The position numbers were made by a program, and so were the translations under genes. Positions 8,328-16,562 of a stretch of 64,000 bases of DNA are shown one piece after another (within the stretch, counting starts at the first letter, position 1; every line of letters begins with the position of its first letter). The notes under the pieces were generated by a model. It was not told where the DNA came from. It did not search any database and was given only the letters and a program-made list of their open reading frames with translations. Source of the DNA: Acidobacteriota bacterium (GTDB lineage: Bacteria > Acidobacteriota > Terriglobia > Acidiferrales > UBA7541); NCBI GenBank assembly GCA_021832085.1, contig JAKBLM010000013.1, forward strand, positions 19,408-83,407, written 5' to 3'.

Positions 8328-9509
8328 TCATTGCTGCCCCCCTTCATGAGCTTCGCGCCGGCCCACCGCCGTGCGAATGAGCCACAGGATTGTGTGCACG
8401 GCGAAGAAGCTGAGCACGGTGATCAGCAGCAGATTCATGAACAGCGTGACGAACCAGAGGGCCGGATAGGCGCGCCGGTCGTGCGGATTGGCGTGAGGCT
8501 GGTAGCTGATGAAGCCCTGGGTGGCCGAGGAATGGCATTGGCGGCAGGTGTGGAGGAGATTGTCCGGGTTGACCGAGGACTTTGGATTGGAAGCAGGCAG
8601 GATGTCGTGATTACCGTGGCAATTCCAGCAATGAGCGACCTCGGTGTAGCCGAGGGCGGAAACCTGGGCGTGGAACGTGTCGAGATAAGTGGCGTAGCGG
8701 GACTTGTGGCAACTACCACAAGTGGACGAGGTTTTTGTCTGCCAGGATGCTTTACTCACGCGGACGATCTGGTGAGCCGTGTGGCAGGTGGTGCAGACCG
8801 GCGCGCTGGGATTCCCCGCTTTCATCTGCTGGCCGTGAATGCCTGCCAGATACTGGGCTAGCGGCCCAGCGTGGCATTTGCCGCAGGTATAGGGAATATT
8901 GGTGCGGTAAATGGAACTCTTGGGGTTCGTGCGGCTGAGGATCTTGTGGGTGCCGTGGCAACTGGAGCAATTGGCCGCTACGAGCAGGCCGTCCTTGCTC
9001 AGCGCGAAGCCGTGGATCGAGTCCATGTACATGGAATAGACGTTGGGGAAGCCATACTTTTTCGCGATTTCCGGATTGCCGTGGCAGGTGCCGCAGGTGC
9101 GGGGAATGTTCAGCGGATAGACGGGGGATTTGGGACTGGTAACCAAAACGATCACGTGAGGATTGCCATGGCAGTCGAGACACGGCACCGCACCGACCTT
9201 GGCGTGTACGCTTTCGCCCACGCCGGCGGCCTCGTTGCTGTGGCAGGCCCCGCAGTTGACCGGAGTGACCTGGGCCGGATGCGGGAAGCCAGTGATTGAG
9301 GTGTGGCAATCGGTGCACGCCAAGCTGCCGTGAACGCTGCCCGCGAAGTGGCTCTGGTCGATGTAAAGGTTTTGACCCGAAGGGCCGGTGAAATCAGGCT
9401 GGCCGTGGCACGCGAGGCACGTGGCATTTACATTTTGTTGGGGCGGCTGGGAGGGCTGGGGAGGCCCTCCCAGGGCCAGGAAAAGAACCGCAATCAAACG
9501 CAAGGACAT
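8328..9509 (-). CDS. Membrane-anchored 11-heme c-type cytochrome
   Basis: A 393-residue exported cytochrome with a signal peptide (MSLRLIAVLFLALGG) and eleven CXXCH heme-binding motifs spread evenly through the periplasmic part. A C-terminal transmembrane helix (residues ~350-380) then anchors it. Repeated units of the form CGxCH...NPKSS/NI suggest internal duplication. A longer in-frame N-terminal extension exists but lacks a signal sequence. It is followed by the cytochrome b gene and preceded by the NapC-like gene on the same strand. Likely role: the periplasmic electron-transfer partner of the cytochrome b, forming a quinol-oxidising complex. Confidence 0.88.
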   Translation of the reverse strand: MSLRLIAVLFLALGGPPQPSQPPQQNVNATCLACHGQPDFTGPSGQNLYIDQSHFAGSVHGSLACTDCHTSITGFPHPAQVTPVNCGACHSNEAAGVGESVHAKVGAVPCLDCHGNPHVIVLVTSPKSPVYPLNIPRTCGTCHGNPEIAKKYGFPNVYSMYMDSIHGFALSKDGLLVAANCSSCHGTHKILSRTNPKSSIYRTNIPYTCGKCHAGPLAQYLAGIHGQQMKAGNPSAPVCTTCHTAHQIVRVSKASWQTKTSSTCGSCHKSRYATYLDTFHAQVSALGYTEVAHCWNCHGNHDILPASNPKSSVNPDNLLHTCRQCHSSATQGFISYQPHANPHDRRAYPALWFVTLFMNLLLITVLSFFAVHTILWLIRTAVGRREAHEGGQQ

Positions 9510-9562
9510 ATTTGACCCCGCTGACTTCGACCCGGGCGCGAGTCCGGGAAAAGTGCCTAAAG

Positions 9563-11017
9563 CTAATGGACTCCGAGTTCCGAGAGGATCTTGGGGTGGT
9601 GTTCGTCCATCGCCAAGATGTCGTGGCAGGTGCTGCAATCGTTGGGGATGACTTCCCCGTTGGCGGCTACGTGGTTGCCGTCGTGGCAGCGGAAGCAGCC
9701 CGGCCAATTCATGTGTCCGAGGTTATTGAAATAGGTTCCCCAGGTGACGTGCATTTTGGGAAAGACGTTGCGGGCATAGATCTGCTGAATGGTCTTGATC
9801 GCCTCTTGGAGCTCGGTGTTCTGGGTGGCGATAACCTGGGGATATTGGGTTTTGTAAAACTGCTCCAGCGATTCGGCGATGCGCTGGTGGGCAACGGCGC
9901 GGCTTGGGTAATTGACCTTGAGGACGATGAGGCCTTCCTTCTTGATGTAGGGGATCTTGGGGCTGAGGTAGCCTTTCTGCATCGCATCGTCGAGGGCCTC
10001 GCCGGGCAACTGGAAGGTATGCGTCGGGCGGTTGTGACAATCCATGCAGTCCATCAGGCGATGCTCGCCCTTGGCGAGTTGCTCGGGCGTAGCCTTGATG
10101 ACGGTGGAGCGGAAGATGGTCGTCTTGCCGTCCGGAGCTGTGTAGGAAACCCAGGGAATGACTTGGCGCTTGCGGTCAAGGGCGATGTAGTGGATTTGGA
10201 CGCCGGGGGCGAGGTGGTGGCCGTGAATTCCCTGTGGTCCCTCAGCATTCTCCCCGCCAACCTTCATCAGCAGAACCGTGGTTTCCGAGGTGTTGTCCTT
10301 GTCGCTGTCGTAGTGCTTTTTAACCAGCAGGATGTTGCCCATGAAGCGCTGTGGCCAGTGGCACTGCTCGCAGGTGGCCCGCGCCGGGCGCAGGCTAGTG
10401 ACCGGCGAGGGGATGGGCTCCGGATAATCGTGGAACAAGACCGCGAAAACCTGCTTCAGGCCAGAGAGCTTGGACCGCACGAACCAGGACGCGCCTGGGC
10501 CGATATGACACTGGACGCAGGCGACGCGCGAATGGGGCGAATGCAGGTAGGCGGTGTACTCGGGCTGCATCACCGTGTGGCAGACGGTGCCGCAGAACTG
10601 GACCGAATCCATGTACTTGACACCCTCGTAGGAGGCGGTGCTGAAGATAACGATGTTGAGGACCGTCGCGACCACAATCAAGGCAGCCGCACGGCGAAGC
10701 AGCGGCTGGCTGAAATCCACACGCGGGTACAGCCGGGGCAACTCGCCGCGCTTGAGCAGATGGTAGCGGCGCAACAGGGCGCCGACCGGCATCAGGATCA
10801 GGCCAAGAACGAAAATACCGGGCAGAATCAGAAAGAAAAGGATGCCGGCGTAAGGATATTTGTAAGCCCCGCCCCCGAGAACGATCTCAAAGAACCAAAA
10901 AGCGATGATCGTGAAGGCCGAGCTGGTGGTGAGCACCGCTCCGGTCAGTGAGATGGGATTGCGTCCTAGGTAGACAATCGGGCGCAGCCATCCCCCGATT
11001 TCTTCCTTCACACCCAT
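9563..11017 (-). CDS. NapC/NirT-type inner-membrane multiheme cytochrome (ImcH-like)
   Basis: A 484-residue protein with three N-terminal transmembrane segments (residues ~22-46, 54-82, 108-126) followed by a periplasmic multiheme domain. Heme motifs are an unusual CX3CH (C142-G-T-V-C146-H147) and five CXXCH sites (CVQCH, CEQCH, CMDCH, CFRCH, CSTCH), six in total. The segment after the first heme resembles NapC/NirT quinol dehydrogenases. The three-helix start and length resemble ImcH of Geobacter sulfurreducens, which oxidises menaquinol for high-potential extracellular acceptors. The start at 11017 has a GGAAAAGGG ribosome site. The gene lies between a monoheme cytochrome and the 11-heme cytochrome, probably in the same operon. 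Confidence 0.85.
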   Translation of the reverse strand: MGVKEEIGGWLRPIVYLGRNPISLTGAVLTTSSAFTIIAFWFFEIVLGGGAYKYPYAGILFFLILPGIFVLGLILMPVGALLRRYHLLKRGELPRLYPRVDFSQPLLRRAAALIVVATVLNIVIFSTASYEGVKYMDSVQFCGTVCHTVMQPEYTAYLHSPHSRVACVQCHIGPGASWFVRSKLSGLKQVFAVLFHDYPEPIPSPVTSLRPARATCEQCHWPQRFMGNILLVKKHYDSDKDNTSETTVLLMKVGGENAEGPQGIHGHHLAPGVQIHYIALDRKRQVIPWVSYTAPDGKTTIFRSTVIKATPEQLAKGEHRLMDCMDCHNRPTHTFQLPGEALDDAMQKGYLSPKIPYIKKEGLIVLKVNYPSRAVAHQRIAESLEQFYKTQYPQVIATQNTELQEAIKTIQQIYARNVFPKMHVTWGTYFNNLGHMNWPGCFRCHDGNHVAANGEVIPNDCSTCHDILAMDEHHPKILSELGVH

Positions 11018-11036
11018 TTTCCCTTTTCCTTTCGCT

Positions 11037-11067
11037 GCGGGCCGGGACCGGAGCAAGCCCGGCCCGC
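11037..11067 (-). other. Strong intercistronic hairpin upstream of the NapC-like gene
   Basis: A perfect 10-bp GC stem (11037-11046 with 11058-11067, 11-nt loop) in the 139-bp gap between the monoheme cytochrome gene and the NapC-like gene. On the minus strand it is followed by AGCGAAAGG rather than a T-run, so it is not a standard terminator. It may set relative expression by attenuation or mRNA protection. Confidence 0.5.
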
Positions 11068-11156
11068 CTCACTACTTCCTCAGACCAAGCGCCGCATGGT
11101 CAATGGGAAGCGGCGGCGCGAAACGGAGCAAGGGAGGCACCACTCCGAAATGATTG

Positions 11157-11498
11157 TTATTTTTTCTCCGCCAGCGTGCGGACGAACGCGATCACGTTGC
11201 TGATCTCGGTCGAGCTGACGCCATGAACGGGCGGCATCTTGATATGGCCGTGCTCGATCACGTTGCGGATCTGGGCATCGGTGAGCGATTGGACTTGCTT
11301 CGATCCAAGGTCGGGAATTTTGGCGCCGAGCATGCGCCCTACCGCGGGATTTCCCTGGCCATGGTCGCCATGGCACATCTGGCAGTGTGCTTCGAAGACC
11401 TCGTGCCCGGCCTTGGCATTGCCTTTTTGGCCGGCCGCCAGAACTGTTGCCGGCATCAAGAATGCGGCAAAAAGAGCAATCAGGACCTTCAATTTCAT
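11157..11498 (-). CDS. Monoheme class I cytochrome c
   Basis: A 113-residue exported cytochrome. A signal peptide (MKLKVLIALFAAFLMPATVLA) is followed by one CQMCH heme site near residue 42 and a C-terminal helix (SNVIAFVRTLAEKK). The methionine of the KMPPVHG segment is the probable axial ligand. The start at 11498 has a strong AGGAGGGG site. It resembles the cytochrome at 17560-17904, sharing the stretch HCQMCHGDHGQGNP, so the two are paralogues on either side of the mtrAB-like genes. Probably a soluble periplasmic shuttle between inner-membrane and outer-membrane cytochromes. Confidence 0.88.
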   Translation of the reverse strand: MKLKVLIALFAAFLMPATVLAAGQKGNAKAGHEVFEAHCQMCHGDHGQGNPAVGRMLGAKIPDLGSKQVQSLTDAQIRNVIEHGHIKMPPVHGVSSTEISNVIAFVRTLAEKK

Positions 11499-11736
11499 TT
11501 CTTCCCCTCCTGAAAGTTTGTTAATTCTCAATTCTTTATTAACTGTAAGACTACAACGAGAAAAACAGTTCACACCACCGCAATCGCCCTTGAATTCCGG
11601 CAAGAAGGCCCCTGCTGTTCTCCCGCGCTTGGCCTTTGCCTTCACCGTTTGATGCTCCATTCCCGGACTCGTGTTTCCGCGCGAACCCCACCCCGCTTCC
11701 CGCCGGTCTTTGCCTTTTGGCGATTGGCAGCGCCTT

Positions 11737-12162
11737 TCAGCAAGGGGTGGGCACCGACGGCGATTTTCCTTTGCTCCTCAATGCCAGCGTGAGCACACGC
11801 CGCAGTTCGTCCTTTTGCGCCGGCAGTGGGACGCAATCGAACGCACCACGCCGCAAGGTTTCCAGATAAAGATGTTCATCGGCGTGGCAGAGCAAGGGAA
11901 TCACCGGCGGCAATTCCTGTTGGCCGAGCAGGTCCAGAAATTCCTTTCGGCTCGGGCAGATGTGAGCCAGAACAACATCCACCGTTTCGCCCTCGAGCAG
12001 TTCCGTCAACTCCTCCGCGTTTTCCGCGAAGCGAACGACGCAGCCTAAACTGGCGAGCACGGCTGCCAGTGGCTCGAGCTCTTCGGGTTCCCGCGCGCAC
12101 AATGCGATCGAGGCTTTTGCGAGCGGGTTCATTTCTGGCTGGTTCGCGATCATTGCCGGCAT
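11737..12162 (-). CDS. Degenerate receiver-domain protein (pseudo-receiver)
   Basis: A single-domain protein (~141 residues from the ATG at 12162) with the fold order of a CheY-like receiver: a SIALCAREPEE start, a VDVVLAHICPS third strand, VIPLLCHADEH, GAFDCVPLP. The residues needed for phosphorylation are all changed. The acidic pair after strand 1 is absent. The acceptor aspartate position holds histidine (in LAH), the switch Thr/Ser is leucine and the lysine before the last proline is leucine. It therefore cannot work as a normal phosphorylated receiver and may act by constitutive protein binding. The start is uncertain (a GTG at 12216 and ATGs at 12153 and 12132 are alternatives). It lies divergently from the decaheme gene. 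Confidence 0.6.
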   Translation of the reverse strand: MPAMIANQPEMNPLAKASIALCAREPEELEPLAAVLASLGCVVRFAENAEELTELLEGETVDVVLAHICPSRKEFLDLLGQQELPPVIPLLCHADEHLYLETLRRGAFDCVPLPAQKDELRRVLTLALRSKGKSPSVPTPC

Positions 12163-12757
12163 TTCACGGGGCGTCCGGTCCAGGCGCACGTCGCAGGTCA
12201 GGTAATCCTTATCCACCAGCGGCGGACGCGATTCCAGCGGCCAGCAGAGTTGTCAGTTCCCGTCTCTGTGACGTCGCTTGCCTGGCCGGACGCCCGATTT
12301 CCAGCGTGCAACCGGGGGACCAAACCCCTGCCGGGGCCGCAATGCGGAATTCACCGCGCAGAACGGAAGTTTCGAGGCTCAAAAATGGGTGAAGGCGCGC
12401 GAGGACGGGCGAGCCTGTGCGGCAATTTCACCAAACGGGCCAAGCCGCTGTGGGGCAAAACACCCAGGGGGATGAGCCTCGGTGCGCAATGAGGGAAAGA
12501 AATTCGGTAAGCCGACTGATTCGGTCGCATATTTCGTGCACATTCCGTTGCCTGTCAAAGAGTTGTGCGCAGGAGCCGATACTTTGTTCTGTTCGCTGAT
12601 TTTCTGCGGTTTTTTCTTATCTTTGCGTAAGCGCCTTCCTCAATGGGGAGTTTTCCGAGGGTAAATTTCCACAGAAGTATGCCTTCCGACCGCACGCTCC
12701 TTGCTTCACCGGGGGTTGTGGACCGCAGTTTGCTTTGGTCACCCCGGAGGCGCCCAT
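12163..12757. promoter_or_regulatory. Divergent regulatory region upstream of the decaheme/porin genes
   Basis: About 590 bp between the pseudo-receiver gene and the decaheme cytochrome gene. It contains T-rich stretches around 12585-12620 and a strong GGAGG ribosome site before the start at 12758. I found no confident sigma-54 or riboswitch signature. Its length suggests a long leader or several promoters. Confidence 0.4.
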
Positions 12758-13738
12758 ATGCGGTTCTACAACGCTTGGCGAAGGTGGGCCTTTGCAGTAG
12801 CCCTGGTGGGTGTGGGGTTCTTTGCTGCTGGCCGCCTTCCCGCACGCACGATTGAGCATACACATAGCGCAACACAGAAGACCGCCGCAGTCGCGGCGAA
12901 GCCCGTGGCGCATTACGTGGGTTCGAATACCTGCAAGATGTGCCATGCGGACGTTTTTAAGGAATTTGAACTGACTCCGCACTATAAAACGCTGCTGCTC
13001 AAGCAAAAGTCGAAGCAAGGCTGCGAAGGATGTCATGGGCCGGGCTCGATCCACGTCAATTCAGGTGGGCAAACACCCGTACCTTACAACTTCTTGACGA
13101 TGACGCCGCGCCAGACCAGCCGGCGCTGCATGGTGTGTCACCAATCGCGGCACGAGAACATGCAGTTCCTGACCTCTGTTCACTATAAGAACGACATCGG
13201 GTGCACGAATTGCCATTCCATCCATGAATCGACCGACATGACGACGCTGCTGGTCAAGCCGCAGCCGCAACTCTGCTACACGTGCCACCGCGAGATCCAG
13301 CCGCTCTTCGAGATGCCTTTCCACCACCGGGTGAACGAAGGCATGGTGAAGTGCACAGACTGCCACAATCCGCACGGAAGCTATGTTGACGTGCAGCTGG
13401 AACCCGGCGGCGAGAACAAACAACTGCGGACGGCGGCGGCGGGTAACGCGATCTGCCTGAAATGCCACGTGGACAAGGCGGGTCCGTTTGTGTTCGAGCA
13501 CGAGCCGGTGGTGACCGACGGTTGCCTGGATTGCCACAATCCGCACGGATCGCCGAACCCGCACATGTTGAAGGTGGCGAACGTGAACCAGTTGTGCCTG
13601 GAATGCCACACGCAGTCGAGTTTCAGCGGGGCGCCGGGCACTCCGAGCTTTCACAACCAAGGGGCGCAATTCCAAGCGTGCACGCTCTGCCACACCCAGA
13701 TTCACGGATCCAACTTCAGCCCATACTTCTTCCAGTGA
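12758..13738 (+). CDS. Periplasmic decaheme c-type cytochrome (MtrA/DmsE/PioA family)
   Basis: A 326-residue exported cytochrome with an N-terminal hydrophobic segment (residues ~11-26) and exactly ten CXXCH sites (CKMCH, CEGCH, CMVCH, CTNCH, CYTCH, CTDCH, CLKCH, CLDCH, CLECH, CTLCH). Size and heme number match MtrA, DmsE and PioA, whose heme wires sit inside an outer-membrane barrel and carry electrons across the outer membrane. The start at 12758 follows a GGAGG site; a longer frame starting at 12701 has no such site. The next gene, 9 bp downstream, encodes the matching MtrB-type barrel, which strongly supports the assignment. No extracellular MtrC-like cytochrome follows. Confidence 0.93.
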   Translation: MRFYNAWRRWAFAVALVGVGFFAAGRLPARTIEHTHSATQKTAAVAAKPVAHYVGSNTCKMCHADVFKEFELTPHYKTLLLKQKSKQGCEGCHGPGSIHVNSGGQTPVPYNFLTMTPRQTSRRCMVCHQSRHENMQFLTSVHYKNDIGCTNCHSIHESTDMTTLLVKPQPQLCYTCHREIQPLFEMPFHHRVNEGMVKCTDCHNPHGSYVDVQLEPGGENKQLRTAAAGNAICLKCHVDKAGPFVFEHEPVVTDGCLDCHNPHGSPNPHMLKVANVNQLCLECHTQSSFSGAPGTPSFHNQGAQFQACTLCHTQIHGSNFSPYFFQ

Positions 13739-13747
13739 GGCCGCCAC

Positions 13748-16492
13748 ATGAATAGCCAGAAAGTGAGTACATTGGTTCCCAAACACGGAGGCTGGCGGGG
13801 CGCGCGGTACCTGGTGATCGGGCTGGCGCTGGGCGGCTGGCTGGCCGGAACGGCATTCGCGCAGCAGGAACAGGCGAATGCCAGCGAGACGGCAAAGCCA
13901 GTGACAGCGATGAAGGCGGCGTCGAAGACTTCATCGAAGACTGCGTCTTCCCCCGCTTCCTCATCGCCTTCCTCCTCTTCTTCCAAGACTGCGTCCTCGA
14001 CGTCTTCAGTGACCACGATGACGCGAGCCAACGAGAACTACCCCTCAAGCTCGAGTACGAGCAGCCAGCAGCCGTTGCAGCCCCCCGCTCGCCTGCCGGC
14101 GGGCATCAACGCAGGCAACTACAATATGCACGGATCGGTTGACCTGGGCTGGCGATATAACAACATCAGCGGCAGCCAAGCGAATTACAACACCTTCGTG
14201 AACCTGCACCAGGGCCCACGGCTGCTCGATCTCTCCTTGAACGCACATTCGCTCAACCACCATGGGTCTTTGTTCGACACGTTGTCGCTGGACGGCTTTG
14301 GATTCGGCGGCGACCCGGTGACGGTGGTGCGACTGAACATGACGAAGAACCGGTGGTACGATTTCGGTGCGACCTACCGGCGATACAAATACTTCTGGGC
14401 TTACAACCTACTCGCGAACCCGTTGAACCCGGCAGCCACGGATCAGCCGGTTACCATGGCACCGCACCTGATGGACTTGAGCCACCGGATGACCGATCTC
14501 CACTTGATGTTGCTGCCGCAGTCGAGCATCCATGTGCGGCTCGGTTATGCGCACAGCCTGGAAGTGGGACCTGCGTACACGACCACGGGAGCCGAGACGG
14601 GTGCCGAGGCAGAGCCCGGAGCGACGGCTCTGCTGTTCCAGAACTTCAAGACGACCGACGACATGTATCACGCCGGTTTCGACTACGACGCGCTGCCGCG
14701 GACGACGCTCAGCTACGACCAGTACATCCAGCACTACAAGGAAGACACCCAGGCGGTAGACGGCAACCTCAACTATCAGTTGCCGGATGGCACGCCGGTC
14801 GATCTCGGGTTGGTCTATAGTTCGGCGGCTGGTACGCCGTGCAATCCGACGACAGCCTCCTCTGGCACGACCCCGCCGACGTCTGCTGTGACCTGCCAAG
14901 CCAATTTGTACTACGACCGCGGCGGAAGGCCGCGTGGCACGACGCCGACCGAACGCTTCAGTTTCCAGACGACTTATTTCCGGAACCTGAACATGACCGG
15001 CCAAATCAGCTACAGCTCGGGTTATCAACTGGTGAACGACCTCTACGACTCGTGGCTCGGATTGAACACGCGGACCGATACCGCGGGCTCGAAAGCGACA
15101 GCGGCCAGCAAGGCCAACCGGATCATCGTGACCGGGGACTGGGACGCCGTTTATCAGATCACGAGCAAGTTCCACGCCTCGGACAGTGTCGTCTACAACT
15201 CCTATCGAATCCCGGGCATCTCCAATTTCGGCGTCCTGAACTTCTTCCCACAAGAAGCTCCGGGCGGCGGCGTTTCGCTGGAATTGCCGCCGGGCGAGTT
15301 CACGCCAACCGATTGTCCCGCACCTTACACTGCGGCGGCTTGCCCGCAGCACGGCGCCGGAGCTGGACCGGATCTGGCGACGGGATATGACAGCACCTAT
15401 CTCGGCCAGGACTTCAAGGCCAACACGTTCGAGTTGTCCTACGATTTCAACCCGAAAGTGGGCGCAAGCATTGGCTACCGGTACAGCAACCGCCAAATCA
15501 CGGACTTCGCCGCCAGCTATTACACCGCCGAAACGTATTACCCGGGCGGCCCGACGGGTGCCGCGGCGGCGTATCGTGGCGATTGCAAATTGCAAAACGG
15601 TGTATTGCCGACCGACTGCACACTTCAGTCCGACGGCGCTGTTACCTTCACCGGGCTCGTCGAGGGCAGCGATAAGTCGCACAACCTGGCGGCCGACATC
15701 GACGGCGATTCGGCCCTGTTTGGCCTGTGGGTACGACCGACGAGCAATTTCCGCACGAGCTTCAACCTCGAGCTTTTCTCGGCGGATCACTCGTTCGCGC
15801 GGATTACCCCTCGCTTGATGCGCCACTACCAGATCAACTCGGTGTACACGCCAGTTCGTTGGGCGGAGATCACCGGGGCAGTCGACATCGTGGATAGCAG
15901 CGACAACGTGATCCAGGTTTTGAACAAGGACCACAATCGCAGCTACAGCCTCTCGACTATCTTCACCCCGACGAACCTGTTCTCCTTCGACCTCTCGTAC
16001 AACTACGACGACGTCTACACACAAGCGCTGGTCTGCTTTGCGGTGAGTGGGGCCACCAACCCTGCGGCGCAGGGCGTTGCTCCGTGCCCGATCCCCGACT
16101 CGCCGGTGCCCGATGCGGCAATTACCAGCTACGAAAGCAAGAGCAACTTCGCCAGCGCAGGCATGATGGTCAAGCCCATGAAGCAACTCACGTTCGACCT
16201 GGGTTACACGGGCAGCTTCGTATGGGGAACGCCGTCCTGGTTCAACCCACTCACGAGCTACGCGGTGACGTTCCTCGACCCCCTGACGCCCTATGGTCCG
16301 TTGCGGTTCAACTACCAGACCCCCTACGTAAAGTTGGACTGGAACGTGTACAAGGGACTGGAGTACACCGCCAGCTGGAACTACTATGGCTATAACACTC
16401 GGGGAGACAACAATCCCGTGGGTCTTGCGCCGCTTGGGACGCAGGACTTCAACGGCAATAACATGACGCTTGCGATCAAATACGCCTTCTAG
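13748..16492 (+). CDS. MtrB/PioB-type outer-membrane barrel for the decaheme cytochrome
   Basis: A 914-residue outer-membrane protein. A signal peptide (ending near TAFA-Q) is followed by a Ser/Thr/Ala-rich low-complexity linker (~residues 50-100). A long region of alternating polar/aromatic beta strands ends in phenylalanine (IKYAF), the usual signal for barrel assembly. Segments such as MTKNRWYDFGATYRRYKYFW match the MtrB/PioB family that sheathes MtrA-type cytochromes. It is longer than Shewanella MtrB (about 700 residues), with inserted loops rich in Cys, Pro and Thr around residues 360-390 and 520-540. The N-terminal CXXC of Shewanella MtrB is not seen. It is co-transcribed with the decaheme gene and followed by two hairpins. 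Confidence 0.92.
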   Translation: MNSQKVSTLVPKHGGWRGARYLVIGLALGGWLAGTAFAQQEQANASETAKPVTAMKAASKTSSKTASSPASSSPSSSSSKTASSTSSVTTMTRANENYPSSSSTSSQQPLQPPARLPAGINAGNYNMHGSVDLGWRYNNISGSQANYNTFVNLHQGPRLLDLSLNAHSLNHHGSLFDTLSLDGFGFGGDPVTVVRLNMTKNRWYDFGATYRRYKYFWAYNLLANPLNPAATDQPVTMAPHLMDLSHRMTDLHLMLLPQSSIHVRLGYAHSLEVGPAYTTTGAETGAEAEPGATALLFQNFKTTDDMYHAGFDYDALPRTTLSYDQYIQHYKEDTQAVDGNLNYQLPDGTPVDLGLVYSSAAGTPCNPTTASSGTTPPTSAVTCQANLYYDRGGRPRGTTPTERFSFQTTYFRNLNMTGQISYSSGYQLVNDLYDSWLGLNTRTDTAGSKATAASKANRIIVTGDWDAVYQITSKFHASDSVVYNSYRIPGISNFGVLNFFPQEAPGGGVSLELPPGEFTPTDCPAPYTAAACPQHGAGAGPDLATGYDSTYLGQDFKANTFELSYDFNPKVGASIGYRYSNRQITDFAASYYTAETYYPGGPTGAAAAYRGDCKLQNGVLPTDCTLQSDGAVTFTGLVEGSDKSHNLAADIDGDSALFGLWVRPTSNFRTSFNLELFSADHSFARITPRLMRHYQINSVYTPVRWAEITGAVDIVDSSDNVIQVLNKDHNRSYSLSTIFTPTNLFSFDLSYNYDDVYTQALVCFAVSGATNPAAQGVAPCPIPDSPVPDAAITSYESKSNFASAGMMVKPMKQLTFDLGYTGSFVWGTPSWFNPLTSYAVTFLDPLTPYGPLRFNYQTPYVKLDWNVYKGLEYTASWNYYGYNTRGDNNPVGLAPLGTQDFNGNNMTLAIKYAF

Positions 16493-16504
16493 TGTCGGCG
16501 TTTT

Positions 16505-16557
16505 GGTCGTTTCTCCGATAACGACCAGAAGAGGCCACCTGAGGCGGGTGGCCTCTT
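16505..16557 (+). terminator. Double hairpin terminator region after the barrel gene
   Basis: Two hairpins follow the stop codon: a 7-bp stem (16505-16511/16520-16526) and an 11-bp stem (16529-16539/16547-16557, 7-nt loop) whose descending arm ends in CTCTT before CTA. The second is the probable terminator of the decaheme/porin operon, although the T-run is short. Confidence 0.6.
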
Positions 16558-16562
16558 CTACA

